Positions 45,758 to 54,878 of a DNA stretch of 64,000 nt are shown here, piece by piece. The DNA lies in assembly GCF_002929745.1 (NCBI RefSeq), contig NZ_PJIQ01000008.1:124001-188000 (forward strand), given 5' to 3'. The stretch's first letter is position 1; every line of letters starts with the position of its first letter. Under the pieces are notes generated by a model. That model was not told the DNA's origin. It did not search any database and saw only the letters and a list, made by a program, of their open reading frames with translations. This DNA is from Arthrobacter sp. B1805 (GTDB lineage Bacteria > Actinomycetota > Actinomycetes > Actinomycetales > Micrococcaceae). The position numbers were made by a program, and so were the translations under genes.

Positions 45758-46618
45758 GTGGCCGACTCATTCAGCTTCGAGGCGATCGGCACGAGCTGGC
45801 GCGTGGACAGCCGTGCGCCGCTGCTGCCGCGCCAGCGCACCGAACTCCTGCAACTCGCCGAGGAGTACGACACGCTCTATTCGCGCTTCCGCCAGGATTC
45901 GGGCGTCACGGCGCTCGCGGAGTCCGGGGGGCACCTCCCGCTGCCGCGCCACGGGGCCGCGCTGGGCGCCCTCATGCGCACGCTGCACGACCTCACGGGT
46001 GGTGGCGTCACGCCCCTGGTCGGCGAGCGCCTCGCGGCGCAGGGGTACGACGCCGACTACTCCTTCGTCCCCACAGCACCTCCATCGCCTTCCCGCGCCT
46101 GGGACGACCTCCTGGACTGGACGACCGACGGCGTCACCCTGGCCGAACCGGCCCTCCTCGACGTCGGTGCCGCGGGCAAGGGCCAGCTTGTGGACCTCAT
46201 GGTGGAGAGCCTCGTCGCGGCCGGGCACCAGGACGTGATCGTGGATGCCAGTGGGGACATGCGGCGGGTCGGGGACGGATCCATCACCGTCGCCCTCGAG
46301 CATCCGTACGACGCATCGTCCGCCATCGGTACTGTCGGCCTCGGCTCCGGTGCGCTGTGCGCGTCCGCCTCGAACCGCCGCACCTGGGGTGACGGCCTGC
46401 ACCATGTCCTCGACGCCCGGACCGGCCGCTGCGTCGACACCGTCGTCGCCTCGTGGGTCCTCGCCGAGGACGCCATGACCGCCGATGGACTGTGCACCGC
46501 GCTGTTCGTCGCGGACCCCGTCGAGCTCGCAGGATCGTTCGATTTCGACTACGTCCTGATGTACTCGGACGGACGCGCCCGGTTCTCCACCCCACTTGCA
46601 GGAGCCCTGTTCTCATGA
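45758..46618 (+). CDS. apbE: FAD:protein FMN transferase
   Basis: 286 aa, GTG start 10 bases after the lipoprotein gene. ApbE transfers FMN from FAD to a Thr/Ser of a target domain. Recognisable blocks: GTSWRV at the N-terminus, LDVGAAGKGQLVDLMVESL (FAD-binding), VDASGDMRRVG, HHVLDARTGRC and the metal site WVLAEDAMTADGLCTALFV. No signal peptide, so it may be cytosolic or the target may be modified before export (inference; many ApbE proteins are extracytosolic lipoproteins). It overlaps the next gene by 4 bases (ATGA). Confidence 0.92.
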   Translation: MADSFSFEAIGTSWRVDSRAPLLPRQRTELLQLAEEYDTLYSRFRQDSGVTALAESGGHLPLPRHGAALGALMRTLHDLTGGGVTPLVGERLAAQGYDADYSFVPTAPPSPSRAWDDLLDWTTDGVTLAEPALLDVGAAGKGQLVDLMVESLVAAGHQDVIVDASGDMRRVGDGSITVALEHPYDASSAIGTVGLGSGALCASASNRRTWGDGLHHVLDARTGRCVDTVVASWVLAEDAMTADGLCTALFVADPVELAGSFDFDYVLMYSDGRARFSTPLAGALFS

Positions 46619-48126
46619 CCGCAGCACTCGACGGCCTGCTGGGCCGCATCACCATGTATCGCCTGACGCTGATCCTGCTCCTGGTGCTGACCGTCGAGGC
46701 GCTCGTGCTCTCCCTGACCGGACTCCTCGCCTACACACCGGCCGAGATCGGTGGCACCCTCGTCGCCGCGGTCGGAGGAACCATCATCGGGACGCGGCTC
46801 ATGGCCCTGATCCTGAGGTTGCGCCCACACGGCGACTCCTCGCTCATCACGGGGCTGATCGTGTTCCTCATCATGTTCCCGTCGAGCACCGCGGCCGGGC
46901 TGGGGGGCGTCCTCGTCGCCGGTGTCGCGGCCGGCGCGTCGAAGTTCCTCCTGGCCTTCAAGGGCCGGCACATCTTCAATCCGGCGGCGACCGGCGCCGT
47001 CGTCGCGACCCTGTTCGGCGTCGGCGCGGCGGCCTGGTGGGTTGCCAACGCCTACATGCTGCCCGTCGTCGCCGTCGGTGCGGCCCTGCTCCTCTACCGG
47101 ACGCGGAAGCTCTCCATGGCCGCGGTGTTCCTGGTGGTGGCCCTCGGCATCCTGCTGTTCAACCTCGTGCAGGGCGGGATGCTCCCCGGGGCCGGCCTGC
47201 AGCTCGTCCTCACCTCCTATCCCGTCCTGTTCCTGCTCGGTTTCATGATGACCGAACCCCTTACCCTCCCGCCCCTGCGCTGGCAGCAGTGGCTCTTCGC
47301 TGCGATCGTGGCCACCGTCTTCGCCCTGCAGGTATCCATCGGACCCGTCTTCCTCGGTCCGGAGTTCGCGCTGGTCATCGGCAACGCAGTGGCCTTCCTT
47401 CTGGGGCAGCGGCGGGGCGTCCGGTTGTCCTTCGACGGATCGCGCCAACTCACGCCGACCAGTACGGAGCTCGTCTTCAGGCCGGCGAAACCCGTGCGCT
47501 TCCGGGCCGGCCAGTACATGGAACTGAGCATGCCGCACCGTGGTGCCGACAGCCGGGGCAGCCGCAGGGTCTTCAGCATCACGTCCGCGCCCCAGCAGTC
47601 CGAAGCCGTGACCTTCGGACTGAGGACGACGGAATCGGGAAGCTCCTTCAAGAAGGCCCTCCTCGAGCTGCCGAAGGATGCGAGCATCACCGGCACCGTC
47701 GTCGGCGGCGACTTCACCCTGCCCCGCGATCCGTCCGTGCCGCTGCTGCTCGCCGCCGGGGGCATCGGCGTCACGCCCTTCATCAGCCAGCTCCGGGAAC
47801 TCGCCGCACGGGGCGAGGAGCGCGACGTCGTCCTCGTCTACGCGGTCCGCAGCGAGCAGGAAATCGCGTTCCGCGACGAACTGACCGACCTGGGCACGCG
47901 CGTCGTGGTGTTCATGCCCTCCGCGGGCGGCCTGCCGTCGCTCCCGGACGGCTGGACCTACGGAGGCGAGCGACCAGCCGCGGAGAAGCTCCTCGCCGCC
48001 GTACCGGACCTGAAGCAGCGCAAGGTGCTCGTCTCGGGATCGCCCTCGTTCATCGGGGACTTCCGCTCGGAGGTTCGAACGGCAGGTGTTTCGCGAGTGC
48101 GGACGGACGCCTTCCTAGGGTACTGA
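46615..48126 (+). CDS. RnfD/NqrB-like membrane domain fused to ferredoxin reductase-like FAD/NAD domain
   Basis: 503 aa. Residues about 10-260 hold eight or so membrane helices of the RnfD/NqrB type (GRHIFNPAATGAVVATLFG is the conserved loop). Residues about 285-503 form an FNR module: FAD strand FRAGQYMELSMPHRG, RVFSITSAP, and NAD(P) motif LLLAAGGIGVTPFISQLREL, ending SGSPSFIGDFRSE. No 2Fe-2S domain. It should pass electrons from cytosolic NAD(P)H through the membrane to the flavinylated lipoprotein encoded upstream. Third gene of a coupled unit. Confidence 0.87.
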   Translation: MTAALDGLLGRITMYRLTLILLLVLTVEALVLSLTGLLAYTPAEIGGTLVAAVGGTIIGTRLMALILRLRPHGDSSLITGLIVFLIMFPSSTAAGLGGVLVAGVAAGASKFLLAFKGRHIFNPAATGAVVATLFGVGAAAWWVANAYMLPVVAVGAALLLYRTRKLSMAAVFLVVALGILLFNLVQGGMLPGAGLQLVLTSYPVLFLLGFMMTEPLTLPPLRWQQWLFAAIVATVFALQVSIGPVFLGPEFALVIGNAVAFLLGQRRGVRLSFDGSRQLTPTSTELVFRPAKPVRFRAGQYMELSMPHRGADSRGSRRVFSITSAPQQSEAVTFGLRTTESGSSFKKALLELPKDASITGTVVGGDFTLPRDPSVPLLLAAGGIGVTPFISQLRELAARGEERDVVLVYAVRSEQEIAFRDELTDLGTRVVVFMPSAGGLPSLPDGWTYGGERPAAEKLLAAVPDLKQRKVLVSGSPSFIGDFRSEVRTAGVSRVRTDAFLGY

Positions 48127-48253
48127 CGGCCGGCCCGGCACATACCGGGACGGTGCGGTCGTCGTGTAGCCGTGGTGCGCTCGCGTTTTCCCGACCCTTC
48201 CGGCACCTGCTAAGCTCGATAAGTCCCTTACGGGTACGGGAGTTCCCGTGTCT

Positions 48254-48329
48254 GCCTTCGTAGCTCAGGGGATAGAGCGTCTGCCTCCGGAGCAGAAGGT
48301 CGTAGGTTCGAATCCTATCGAGGGCACCA
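48254..48329 (+). tRNA. tRNA-Arg (CCG anticodon)
   Basis: Clear cloverleaf: acceptor GCCTTCG / CGAGGGC, anticodon stem TCTGC (48280-48284) / GCAGA (48292-48296), loop CTCCGGA with anticodon CCG at 48287-48289, T-arm GTTCGAATC, discriminator A at 48326 and encoded CCA (48327-48329). It reads CGG codons. Confidence 0.97.
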
Positions 48330-48421
48330 AGACTCATGCAGAGTCCACCGCCGTCGGCCATCAGGCCGACGGCGGTTCTGCGTTCCGGGACCAGCCAGAA
48401 GTTCCGAAAACCCTCCAGAAT

Positions 48422-48440
48422 GAGGACAGTTCCTGTCCTC
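48422..48440 (+). promoter_or_regulatory. Operator-like palindrome upstream of the WYL regulator
   Basis: Perfect 8-base inverted repeat GAGGACAG-TTC-CTGTCCTC, centred about 30 bases before the start codon and 9 bases before the putative -10. Likely bound by the adjacent YafY/WYL protein or another dimeric regulator. Confidence 0.55.
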
Positions 48441-48449
48441 CTGTCGTCG

Positions 48450-48455
48450 TACCGT
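48450..48455 (+). promoter_or_regulatory. Putative -10 (TACCGT) of a leaderless promoter, WYL regulator
   Basis: TACCGT followed by 6 bases and the ATG at 48462. Confidence 0.38.
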
Positions 48456-48461
48456 TGACCC

Positions 48462-49478
48462 ATGATCGAGACCTCGGCGCGCCTGCTGCAACTCCTGTCG
48501 CTGCTGCAGCTGAGACGCGAGTGGACCGGACCGGCACTGGCCCAGCGCATGGATGTCACGGAGCGCACGGTGCGCCGGGACATCGGGAAGCTGCGGACCC
48601 TGGGCTACCCGATCAACGCCTCGCCCGGCGTCGCCGGCGGCTACCAGCTCGGCGCCGGCGCTCAGCTGCCTCCCCTCCTGCTCGACGACGACGAGGCGCT
48701 CGCCGTCGCGATCGGGCTCACCGCGGTCACGGCCAGCCCGGTCTCCGGCGTCGGTGAAGCCTCCGTCCGTGCTCTCACGAAGCTCGAGCAGGTCCTGCCG
48801 CCGCGACTGCGGCCCCGCTTCTCGGGCCTGCGCTCCGCCGTGACGCGCATGGCCGCGGCCAGCACCCCCGTCAATCCCGAGGTGCTCACGGCCCTCTCGG
48901 CAGCCATCACGGAACGGCGCAGTGTCGCCTTCCGCTACGACCGCCACGACGGCGAGTCGTCGCGACGCGTCGTCGAGCCGTACCGCCTCGTGGACACGGG
49001 ACGGCGGTGGTACCTGGTCGCCTTCGACCGCACGCGCGACGACTGGAGGACGTTCCGCGTCGACCGCTGCCAGAGCGTGCCCGTGGCACGGGACCGCTTC
49101 GTGCCGCGTCCCCTGCCGGCCGCGGACCTGGCAGCGTACGTCCAGGAGTCGATCACGCGCTCGCCCTATTCCTACGACGCTGTCATCCGGTTCCACGCGC
49201 CCGTGCACGAGCTGGAGACCCGCGTTCCGTCGAGCACAGGGACGCTGGAGGCGGACGGCGACTACACGGTGCTGCGTGCCGGCTTCGACTCCCTCGATTT
49301 TCCGGTGGCCTACCTGGCGAGCTGGGACATCGACTTCGAGGTGCTGGAGCCCGCCGAGATGCGCGAGCGCGCCGTCGTCGTCGCCGAGCGGCTCCGCCGG
49401 TCCGCCGCGGCCCCGACGGCGAGCGCGACACCCGGCGTATCCGACGGCGCGGAGCGGGCGCACTCCAGCCCTCGGTGA
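48462..49478 (+). CDS. YafY-type HTH/WYL domain transcriptional regulator
   Basis: 338 aa. N-terminal winged HTH (RLLQLLSLLQLRREWTGPALAQRMDVTERTVRRDIGKLRTLGYPI, about 6-52), a WYL domain from about 130 to 230 (SVAFRYDRHDGESSRRVVEPYRLVDTGRRWYLVAFD ... FRVDR) and a WCX extension. WYL domains bind nucleic acid or nucleotides and act as ligand sensors. A perfect palindrome just upstream suggests autoregulation. Its target may also be elsewhere. It is 46 bases ahead of hrpA. Confidence 0.9.
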   Translation: MIETSARLLQLLSLLQLRREWTGPALAQRMDVTERTVRRDIGKLRTLGYPINASPGVAGGYQLGAGAQLPPLLLDDDEALAVAIGLTAVTASPVSGVGEASVRALTKLEQVLPPRLRPRFSGLRSAVTRMAAASTPVNPEVLTALSAAITERRSVAFRYDRHDGESSRRVVEPYRLVDTGRRWYLVAFDRTRDDWRTFRVDRCQSVPVARDRFVPRPLPAADLAAYVQESITRSPYSYDAVIRFHAPVHELETRVPSSTGTLEADGDYTVLRAGFDSLDFPVAYLASWDIDFEVLEPAEMRERAVVVAERLRRSAAAPTASATPGVSDGAERAHSSPR

Positions 49479-49524
49479 ACGCCCGCCTGCCGTCCGGTGC
49501 GAGGAACTAGACTGGCAGGCAACT

Positions 49525-52500
49525 ATGGCACTGACAATCTCCTACCCCGCGGATCTTCCCGTCTCGGACCGCCGGGCCGACATCATGGCCGCGATCGCCG
49601 CCAACCAGGTCACCATCATCGCCGGCGAGACCGGCTCCGGTAAGACGACGCAGATCCCCAAGATGTGCCTCGAACTCGGGCTCGCGGAGCACGGGCTGAT
49701 CGGCCACACCCAGCCACGGCGCCTCGCCGCGCGCACGGTCGCCGAGCGCATCGCGGAGGAACTGCAGGTCCCCCTCGGCGAGGAGGTCGGCTACCAGGTC
49801 CGTTTCACCGGATCCGTGGGACGGAAGACGAAGATCAAGCTGATGACCGACGGCATCCTGCTCGCCGAGATCCAGCACGACAGGATGCTGCGCAAGTACA
49901 GCACGATCATCATCGACGAGGCCCACGAACGAAGCCTCAACATCGACTTCATCCTCGGCTACCTCAAGCGCATTCTGCCGGAACGCCCGGACCTGAAAGT
50001 CATCATCACCTCGGCCACCATCGATCCCGAGCGCTTCGCTGCGCATTTCGCCGCCGACGCCGCCCTGGCCGAGACCTCGCCCGCACCGATCATCGAGGTG
50101 TCGGGCCGGACCTATCCGGTGGAGATCCGATACCGGCCGCTCGACCAGCCCCCCGGCGGGCTCGACGACGGCGACGGCGGCGCGGAGAGCGAGCTCGAGG
50201 AGGAGCGTGACCCCCTCGACGCCGTCTGTGACGCCGTGGACGAGCTCTCCGTCGAGGCGCCCGGAGACATCCTCGTGTTCTTCTCCGGGGAGCGCGAGAT
50301 TCGCGACGCCGCCGATGCGCTCCGCGCCCGCATCCAGTCCACGGCGCGGCTGCGGGGCACCGAGGTCCTGCCCCTGTTCGCCCGGCTCTCGCTCGAGGAG
50401 CAGCACCGCGTCTTCCGCCCCACCGGCAGCCATCGCCGGATCGTGCTCGCAACCAACGTCGCGGAGACCTCGCTCACCGTTCCCGGCATCAAGTACGTCA
50501 TCGACACGGGCACCGCACGCATCTCCCGGTACTCGCACCGCACCAAGGTGCAGCGACTGCCGATCGAGCGCGTCTCGCAGGCATCCGCGAACCAGCGGTC
50601 GGGCCGCAGCGGACGCGTCTCCAACGGCATCGCCATCCGCCTCTACTCCGAAGAGGACTTCGCTTCGCGGCGGCCCTTCACAGAACCGGAGATCCTGCGG
50701 ACCAGCCTGGCGGCGGTCATCCTGCAGATGGCGGCGATGGGCGTCACGCGCGGGCCGAAGGACATCGCGGACTTCCCCTTCCTCGAACCGCCGGAGACGA
50801 AGGCGATCAATGACGGCGTCGCCCTCCTGCGCGAGTTGGGAGCGCTGAAGGACGACGGCGGGCTCTCCGCCGTCGGGCGCAAGCTCGCCCAGCTGCCTGT
50901 GGACCCGCGCCTCGGGCGCATGATCGTCGAGGCCGGAACGCGCGGGGCGGTCAAGGAGGTCATGGTCCTCGCCGCCGCGCTGACCATCCAGGATCCGCGC
51001 GAGCGCCCTTCCGCGGACCAACCCGCGAAGCAGCAGCAGGCAGCCGAGAAGCACAAACGCTTCGTCGACGAGAATTCCGACTTCACCGCCTACCTGAACC
51101 TGTGGCGGTACCTCCAGCAGAAGCAGGACGAGCTCTCCTCGACGCAGTTCCGGAAACTGTGCCGGACAGAGTTCATCAACTACCTCCGCGTGAGGGAGTG
51201 GCAGGACCTGTTCCACCAGCTGCGCCAGCTCGCGAAGCCACTCGGGATCACCCTGCCTGCGGGACCGGTGGACCCCGTCGGACTGCATGATCCCATCCAC
51301 ATCAGCCTGCTCGCGGGCCTGCTCAGCAATATCGGGCTCTACGACCAGCGCAAGCGCGAGTACGCCGGCGCCCGCGGGACGCGCTTCGCCGTCTTCCCGG
51401 GTTCCGCGCTCTTCAAGAAGTCACCCGACTGGGTGATGGCCGCCGAACTGGTGGAGACGTCGCGCCTGTGGGCACGCGTAGTGGCCCGGATCGACCCCCT
51501 GTGGGCGGAGCAGGTGGCACCGCACCTCGTGAAGCGCACCTACAGCGAGCCCCACTGGTCCCGGAAGATGGGCTCGGTCATGGCGTACGAGAAGGTGACC
51601 CTCTACGGCGTGCCGATCGTGCCGCAGCGCCGCATCAACTACGGCCGCATCGACCGCGAGGTCGCCCGCGAGCTGTTCATCCGGCATGCTCTGGTGGAGG
51701 GCGACTGGAAGACCCATCACACCTTCTTCAGCCGCAACCAGGCCCGTCTCGCCGAGGTCGAAGAACTCGAGAACCGCCTGCGACGGCGCGACCTCCGCGT
51801 CGACGACGAGACGCTGTTCGAGTTCTACGACCAGCTCATCGGCCCTGACGTCGTGTCCGAGAGGCACTTCGACTCCTGGTGGAAGAAGACGCGCCAGGAC
51901 CACCCCGACCTGCTCGACTTCGATCCGGAGCAGCTCCTCAGCGAGGACGCCGCGGAGCTCGACGAGGCCGCGTTCCCGAGCGTGTGGCACCAGGCGGGCT
52001 TCGAACTGCCGCTGACCTACGAATTCTCACCCCTCACGCCGGGAGCGCATGACGGGGTGACGGTGACGATTCCCGTCCTGTTCCTGAACCAGCTCGAGCC
52101 GAAGCCCTTCCGCTGGCAGATACCGGGGCAGCGCGTGGAACTCGTCACGGCCCTCATCAAGTCCCTGCCGAAGCAGGTGCGGAAGAATTTCGTGCCCGCG
52201 CCCGATGTCGCGCGGGGCGCGGTCGCCGCGTTGGAGGCCGATTTCGATCCCGCACAGGACGACCTCGAAGCGTCACTCGAACTCGCGCTGCGGCGGCTGC
52301 GAGGACACATCATCCCGCCGGGCTCGTGGAACTGGTCCGCCGTTCCCCCGCACCTGCTCATGATGTTCCGGATCGTCGACGCCGAGGGCCGGGTGCTGGA
52401 CGAGTCCCGTGACCTCGAGGCGCTGAAGGAATCACTGGCACCCGCCGTCAGCCGCGCTATCGCCCGGTCACTCGGTGCCACCCCCGGCAGCACGAGGCCA

Positions 52501-53559
52501 TCGGGAGGCGCCGGGCGCGGGAACGGGCGCACAGCGGATAGCACCGGCCCTGCAGGCCGGCCCGCGACGACGGGTGGCAGGGACGGTCGGGTCACCGCGA
52601 ACGTCCAGCCCGCTGCCGCACGCTCGGCCGCCGGTCCCTCGTCCGGCGGAGGCGTCGCGGTGGCAGAGGCACCCGCGGTGGCGGAACGGACGGGCGAGAG
52701 GGCATGGGTCTTCGGAGCCATCGAGCGCGAGGTGTCCCGCACCGTCGCCGGGCACCGTGTCACGGGCTTCCCCGCGGTGGTCGACGAAGGCGCCTCCGTC
52801 GGATTGAAGGTCTTCCCGACGGCGGGCGAGCAGGCCACCGTGATGCGGGCCGGCATCATCCGGCTGCTGTCCCTGCGCATCCCGAGTCCGGCGAAATATG
52901 TCCTCGAGCACCTCAGCAACACCGAGAAGCTCACCTTCAGCCAGAACCCCCACGGCAGCGTCGCCGAACTGATCCGGGACTGCTCGCTGGCCGCGATCGA
53001 CAAGCTCGTGCCGGAGGAACTGCCGTGGACCGAGAAGGACTTCACCACGCTGTACGAGGAGGTCCGGGCCGAACTCATCGACACGGTGTTCACCGTCACC
53101 GCCACGGTGGAGAAGGTGCTGGCGAGCAACCGTCGCATCCAGAAACAGCTCAAGGGCACCACGAGCCTCCCGCTCATCTCGGCCCTCAACGACGTCCGGA
53201 GCCAACTCGAGCACCTCGTCTATCCGGGCTTCGTCGCGGCGACGGGCTATGCGCAGCTCGCCCACCTTCCCCGGTACCTGCGTGCCATCGAGATCAGGCT
53301 GGAGAAGCTTCCAACGAACGTCCAGCGCGACAGCCTCGGCATGGCCGTGGTGCAGCGGCTGGAGGACGAGTACGACGACGCCGTCGCGTCGCTCGCCGCT
53401 GGTCGCCACCGTCCGGCCGCCCTGCGCCGCGTGCGCTGGATGCTCGAGGAGTTGAGGGTCAGCCTGTTCGCGCAGGACCTGGGAACGGCCTACTCCGTAT
53501 CGGAGAAACGCGTGCGCACCGCCCTCAGCGAGGCCCTCGCAACCGCGCGCCAGGGATAG
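49525..53559 (+). CDS. hrpA: ATP-dependent RNA helicase HrpA
   Basis: 1344 aa DEAH-box helicase. Walker A GETGSGKTTQIPKM (about 34-47), DEAH in IIIDEAHERSLNIDF (about 131), SAT in IITSATID, and motif VI QRSGRSGRVSNG. OB-fold and DUF3418 regions follow (about 700-1320), as in E. coli HrpA (1300 aa). A Gly/Ala/Pro-rich linker of about 70 residues (about 985-1060) interrupts the C-terminal part. The ATG at 49525 fits the family N-terminus; TAGACT lies 11 bases upstream. HrpA is linked to rescue of stalled or collided ribosomes in E. coli. Confidence 0.94.
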   Translation: MALTISYPADLPVSDRRADIMAAIAANQVTIIAGETGSGKTTQIPKMCLELGLAEHGLIGHTQPRRLAARTVAERIAEELQVPLGEEVGYQVRFTGSVGRKTKIKLMTDGILLAEIQHDRMLRKYSTIIIDEAHERSLNIDFILGYLKRILPERPDLKVIITSATIDPERFAAHFAADAALAETSPAPIIEVSGRTYPVEIRYRPLDQPPGGLDDGDGGAESELEEERDPLDAVCDAVDELSVEAPGDILVFFSGEREIRDAADALRARIQSTARLRGTEVLPLFARLSLEEQHRVFRPTGSHRRIVLATNVAETSLTVPGIKYVIDTGTARISRYSHRTKVQRLPIERVSQASANQRSGRSGRVSNGIAIRLYSEEDFASRRPFTEPEILRTSLAAVILQMAAMGVTRGPKDIADFPFLEPPETKAINDGVALLRELGALKDDGGLSAVGRKLAQLPVDPRLGRMIVEAGTRGAVKEVMVLAAALTIQDPRERPSADQPAKQQQAAEKHKRFVDENSDFTAYLNLWRYLQQKQDELSSTQFRKLCRTEFINYLRVREWQDLFHQLRQLAKPLGITLPAGPVDPVGLHDPIHISLLAGLLSNIGLYDQRKREYAGARGTRFAVFPGSALFKKSPDWVMAAELVETSRLWARVVARIDPLWAEQVAPHLVKRTYSEPHWSRKMGSVMAYEKVTLYGVPIVPQRRINYGRIDREVARELFIRHALVEGDWKTHHTFFSRNQARLAEVEELENRLRRRDLRVDDETLFEFYDQLIGPDVVSERHFDSWWKKTRQDHPDLLDFDPEQLLSEDAAELDEAAFPSVWHQAGFELPLTYEFSPLTPGAHDGVTVTIPVLFLNQLEPKPFRWQIPGQRVELVTALIKSLPKQVRKNFVPAPDVARGAVAALEADFDPAQDDLEASLELALRRLRGHIIPPGSWNWSAVPPHLLMMFRIVDAEGRVLDESRDLEALKESLAPAVSRAIARSLGATPGSTRPSGGAGRGNGRTADSTGPAGRPATTGGRDGRVTANVQPAAARSAAGPSSGGGVAVAEAPAVAERTGERAWVFGAIEREVSRTVAGHRVTGFPAVVDEGASVGLKVFPTAGEQATVMRAGIIRLLSLRIPSPAKYVLEHLSNTEKLTFSQNPHGSVAELIRDCSLAAIDKLVPEELPWTEKDFTTLYEEVRAELIDTVFTVTATVEKVLASNRRIQKQLKGTTSLPLISALNDVRSQLEHLVYPGFVAATGYAQLAHLPRYLRAIEIRLEKLPTNVQRDSLGMAVVQRLEDEYDDAVASLAAGRHRPAALRRVRWMLEELRVSLFAQDLGTAYSVSEKRVRTALSEALATARQG

Positions 53560-53573
53560 CTGCAGGGCGCCCG

Positions 53574-54098
53574 TCACGGAGTGTCGACGGCGGCGAACTC
53601 CTGGGCCCTCCGCGCGACCGACCGGCGCGTATCCTTCGCGAGCCGCCGGAGGTGCGGCTGCAGCCAGGTCCGGAGTCCGGGGTCGCCGTCGGACCACTGG
53701 AACAGCGTGTCCATTGTCCGGATCAGCACGATCCAGTCCGTCTGCTGCTCCAGGTTGCGCTTCAGTAGTGCCGTGGCCCGGTCCCGCTGGCCGGCCGTCA
53801 TGTCCGCTCCCAGCCGGAGGAAGAGCTCTGCCAGCGTCCATCGGGCCGATGGCTGGTCCAGTGTGCCGACGTCGTCGATCAGTTCGTCGAGCAGAGGGAC
53901 GAGCCACGCGTGGTGCGCGGCCTCGACGCGTTTCAGCGCACTGGACGTCCGCATCCGGACCACGGGATCCCCACTCCGGTAGCACTCGACCAGTTCCTGC
54001 AGCCTCGACCGATCGGCTACCACCAGGCCGACGACCTCGTCGGTGCGCCCGAGCGAATTCGGGTGTCCTCCCGCCAGCATCGCGGCGATCACTTCCAT
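53574..54098 (-). CDS. HEAT-repeat-like protein of unknown function
   Basis: 174 aa from the ATG at 54098. It is all-helical and hydrophilic with repeated helix pairs such as GDPVVRMRTSSALKRVEAAHHAWLVPLLDELI and SARWTLAELFLRLGADMTAGQRDRATALLKRNLEQ, which look like HEAT/armadillo units (inference). It probably mediates protein contacts. No catalytic motif, membrane helix or signal is seen. Convergent with hrpA (14 bases apart). Confidence 0.72.
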   Translation of the reverse strand: MEVIAAMLAGGHPNSLGRTDEVVGLVVADRSRLQELVECYRSGDPVVRMRTSSALKRVEAAHHAWLVPLLDELIDDVGTLDQPSARWTLAELFLRLGADMTAGQRDRATALLKRNLEQQTDWIVLIRTMDTLFQWSDGDPGLRTWLQPHLRRLAKDTRRSVARRAQEFAAVDTP

Positions 54099-54148
54099 GG
54101 GACGTGAAGGTAGCACCCGGGCGCGGCCTGCGGTAGCAGCTCAGCGGA

Positions 54149-54574
54149 TCAGCGGGGCACGTACGCGTCGTGCCCCGCTTTCCGCAGGGCGGCCCGCAGC
54201 GCCTCGGCCGAGCTGTCCATCGCCGCTGGGTCCGGCGCCGGGTCGATCCGCCGGACATCGAAGTCCGCGGGTGACTGGGTCGGCCACACGTGCACGTGGA
54301 GGTGGGGCACCTCGTAACCCTCGATGAGGACTCCGACGCGCTTCGCGCCGAAGGCCTGCTCCTGCGCGCGGCCGACGGTCTGCGCGACGGCCATCACCTT
54401 CGTCAGCGTCTCCGGGTCTGCCTCGAGCCAGTGTTCGATCTCCCGCCGCGGCACCACGAGCGTGTGACCGGGAGTGATCGGGGCGATCGTGAGGAACGCG
54501 ACGACGTCGTCGTCCTGCCAGACGAAGCGCCCGGGCACCTCGCCGTCGATGATCCTGGTGAAGAGCGTCGTCAA
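54149..54574 (-). CDS. HIT family protein
   Basis: 141 aa from the TTG at 54574, which has AGGAGG 4 bases upstream; the frame runs on upstream to 54679 through a Pro/Gly-rich stretch that is unlikely to be translated. LFTRIIDGEVPGRFVWQDDDVVAFLTIAPITPGHTLVVPRREIEHW is typical of HIT hydrolases, and the HIT triad is in PHLHVHVWP (H-x-H-x-H). Nucleotide phosphoramidase or diadenosine polyphosphate hydrolase activity is likely, but the physiological substrate is unknown. Confidence 0.92.
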   Translation of the reverse strand: MTTLFTRIIDGEVPGRFVWQDDDVVAFLTIAPITPGHTLVVPRREIEHWLEADPETLTKVMAVAQTVGRAQEQAFGAKRVGVLIEGYEVPHLHVHVWPTQSPADFDVRRIDPAPDPAAMDSSAEALRAALRKAGHDAYVPR

Positions 54575-54878
54575 CGGACCTCCTGGGGTTGCAGCCGGAA
54601 GGACGCCACCGCCGGTACGACCGGCAGGTAGCTCGGCTCCGCCGCGCAGGGGCGGCGGTACGGGGCGTCCTGGGTTCATCCCCCGACGCTACCGCGCCCT
54701 CGACCGCCGAGCCAGCAGGAGCCCGTCTGGGCCCTCCGGAACCTCACGGGGAACCCGGCAGGGCCCGGACAGGGCGCAGCCCGGCTGCTGCAGGGCCGGC
54801 CCGGCCACGGAAGGGCTCCGGCGGAGGATCGCAGGAGGGGACGCCGCAGCACCGGCGCGCCGTCGGCGCCCGCCGTCG
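54575..54878. other. Intergenic stretch, nothing recognised
   Basis: 304 very GC-rich bases between the HIT gene start and the rhodanese gene stop, both leftward. Open frames here are low-complexity Arg/Pro/Gly. It must hold the HIT promoter, but I see no clear -10, hairpin or repeat. Confidence 0.5.

Noticed and set aside
46549-47538. A 329-codon minus-strand frame antisense to the RnfD-like gene
   Set aside because: Gln/Glu/Asp/Gly-rich shadow. The plus-strand membrane protein is clearly real.
48254-48329. tRNA-Arg as an integration (att) site
   Set aside because: No integrase, no repeated tRNA 3' end and ordinary chromosomal genes on both sides.
52468-54258. A 596-codon minus-strand frame antisense to the end of hrpA
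   Set aside because: It overlaps certain HrpA coding sequence and has Arg/Gly/Pro-rich composition and no motifs.
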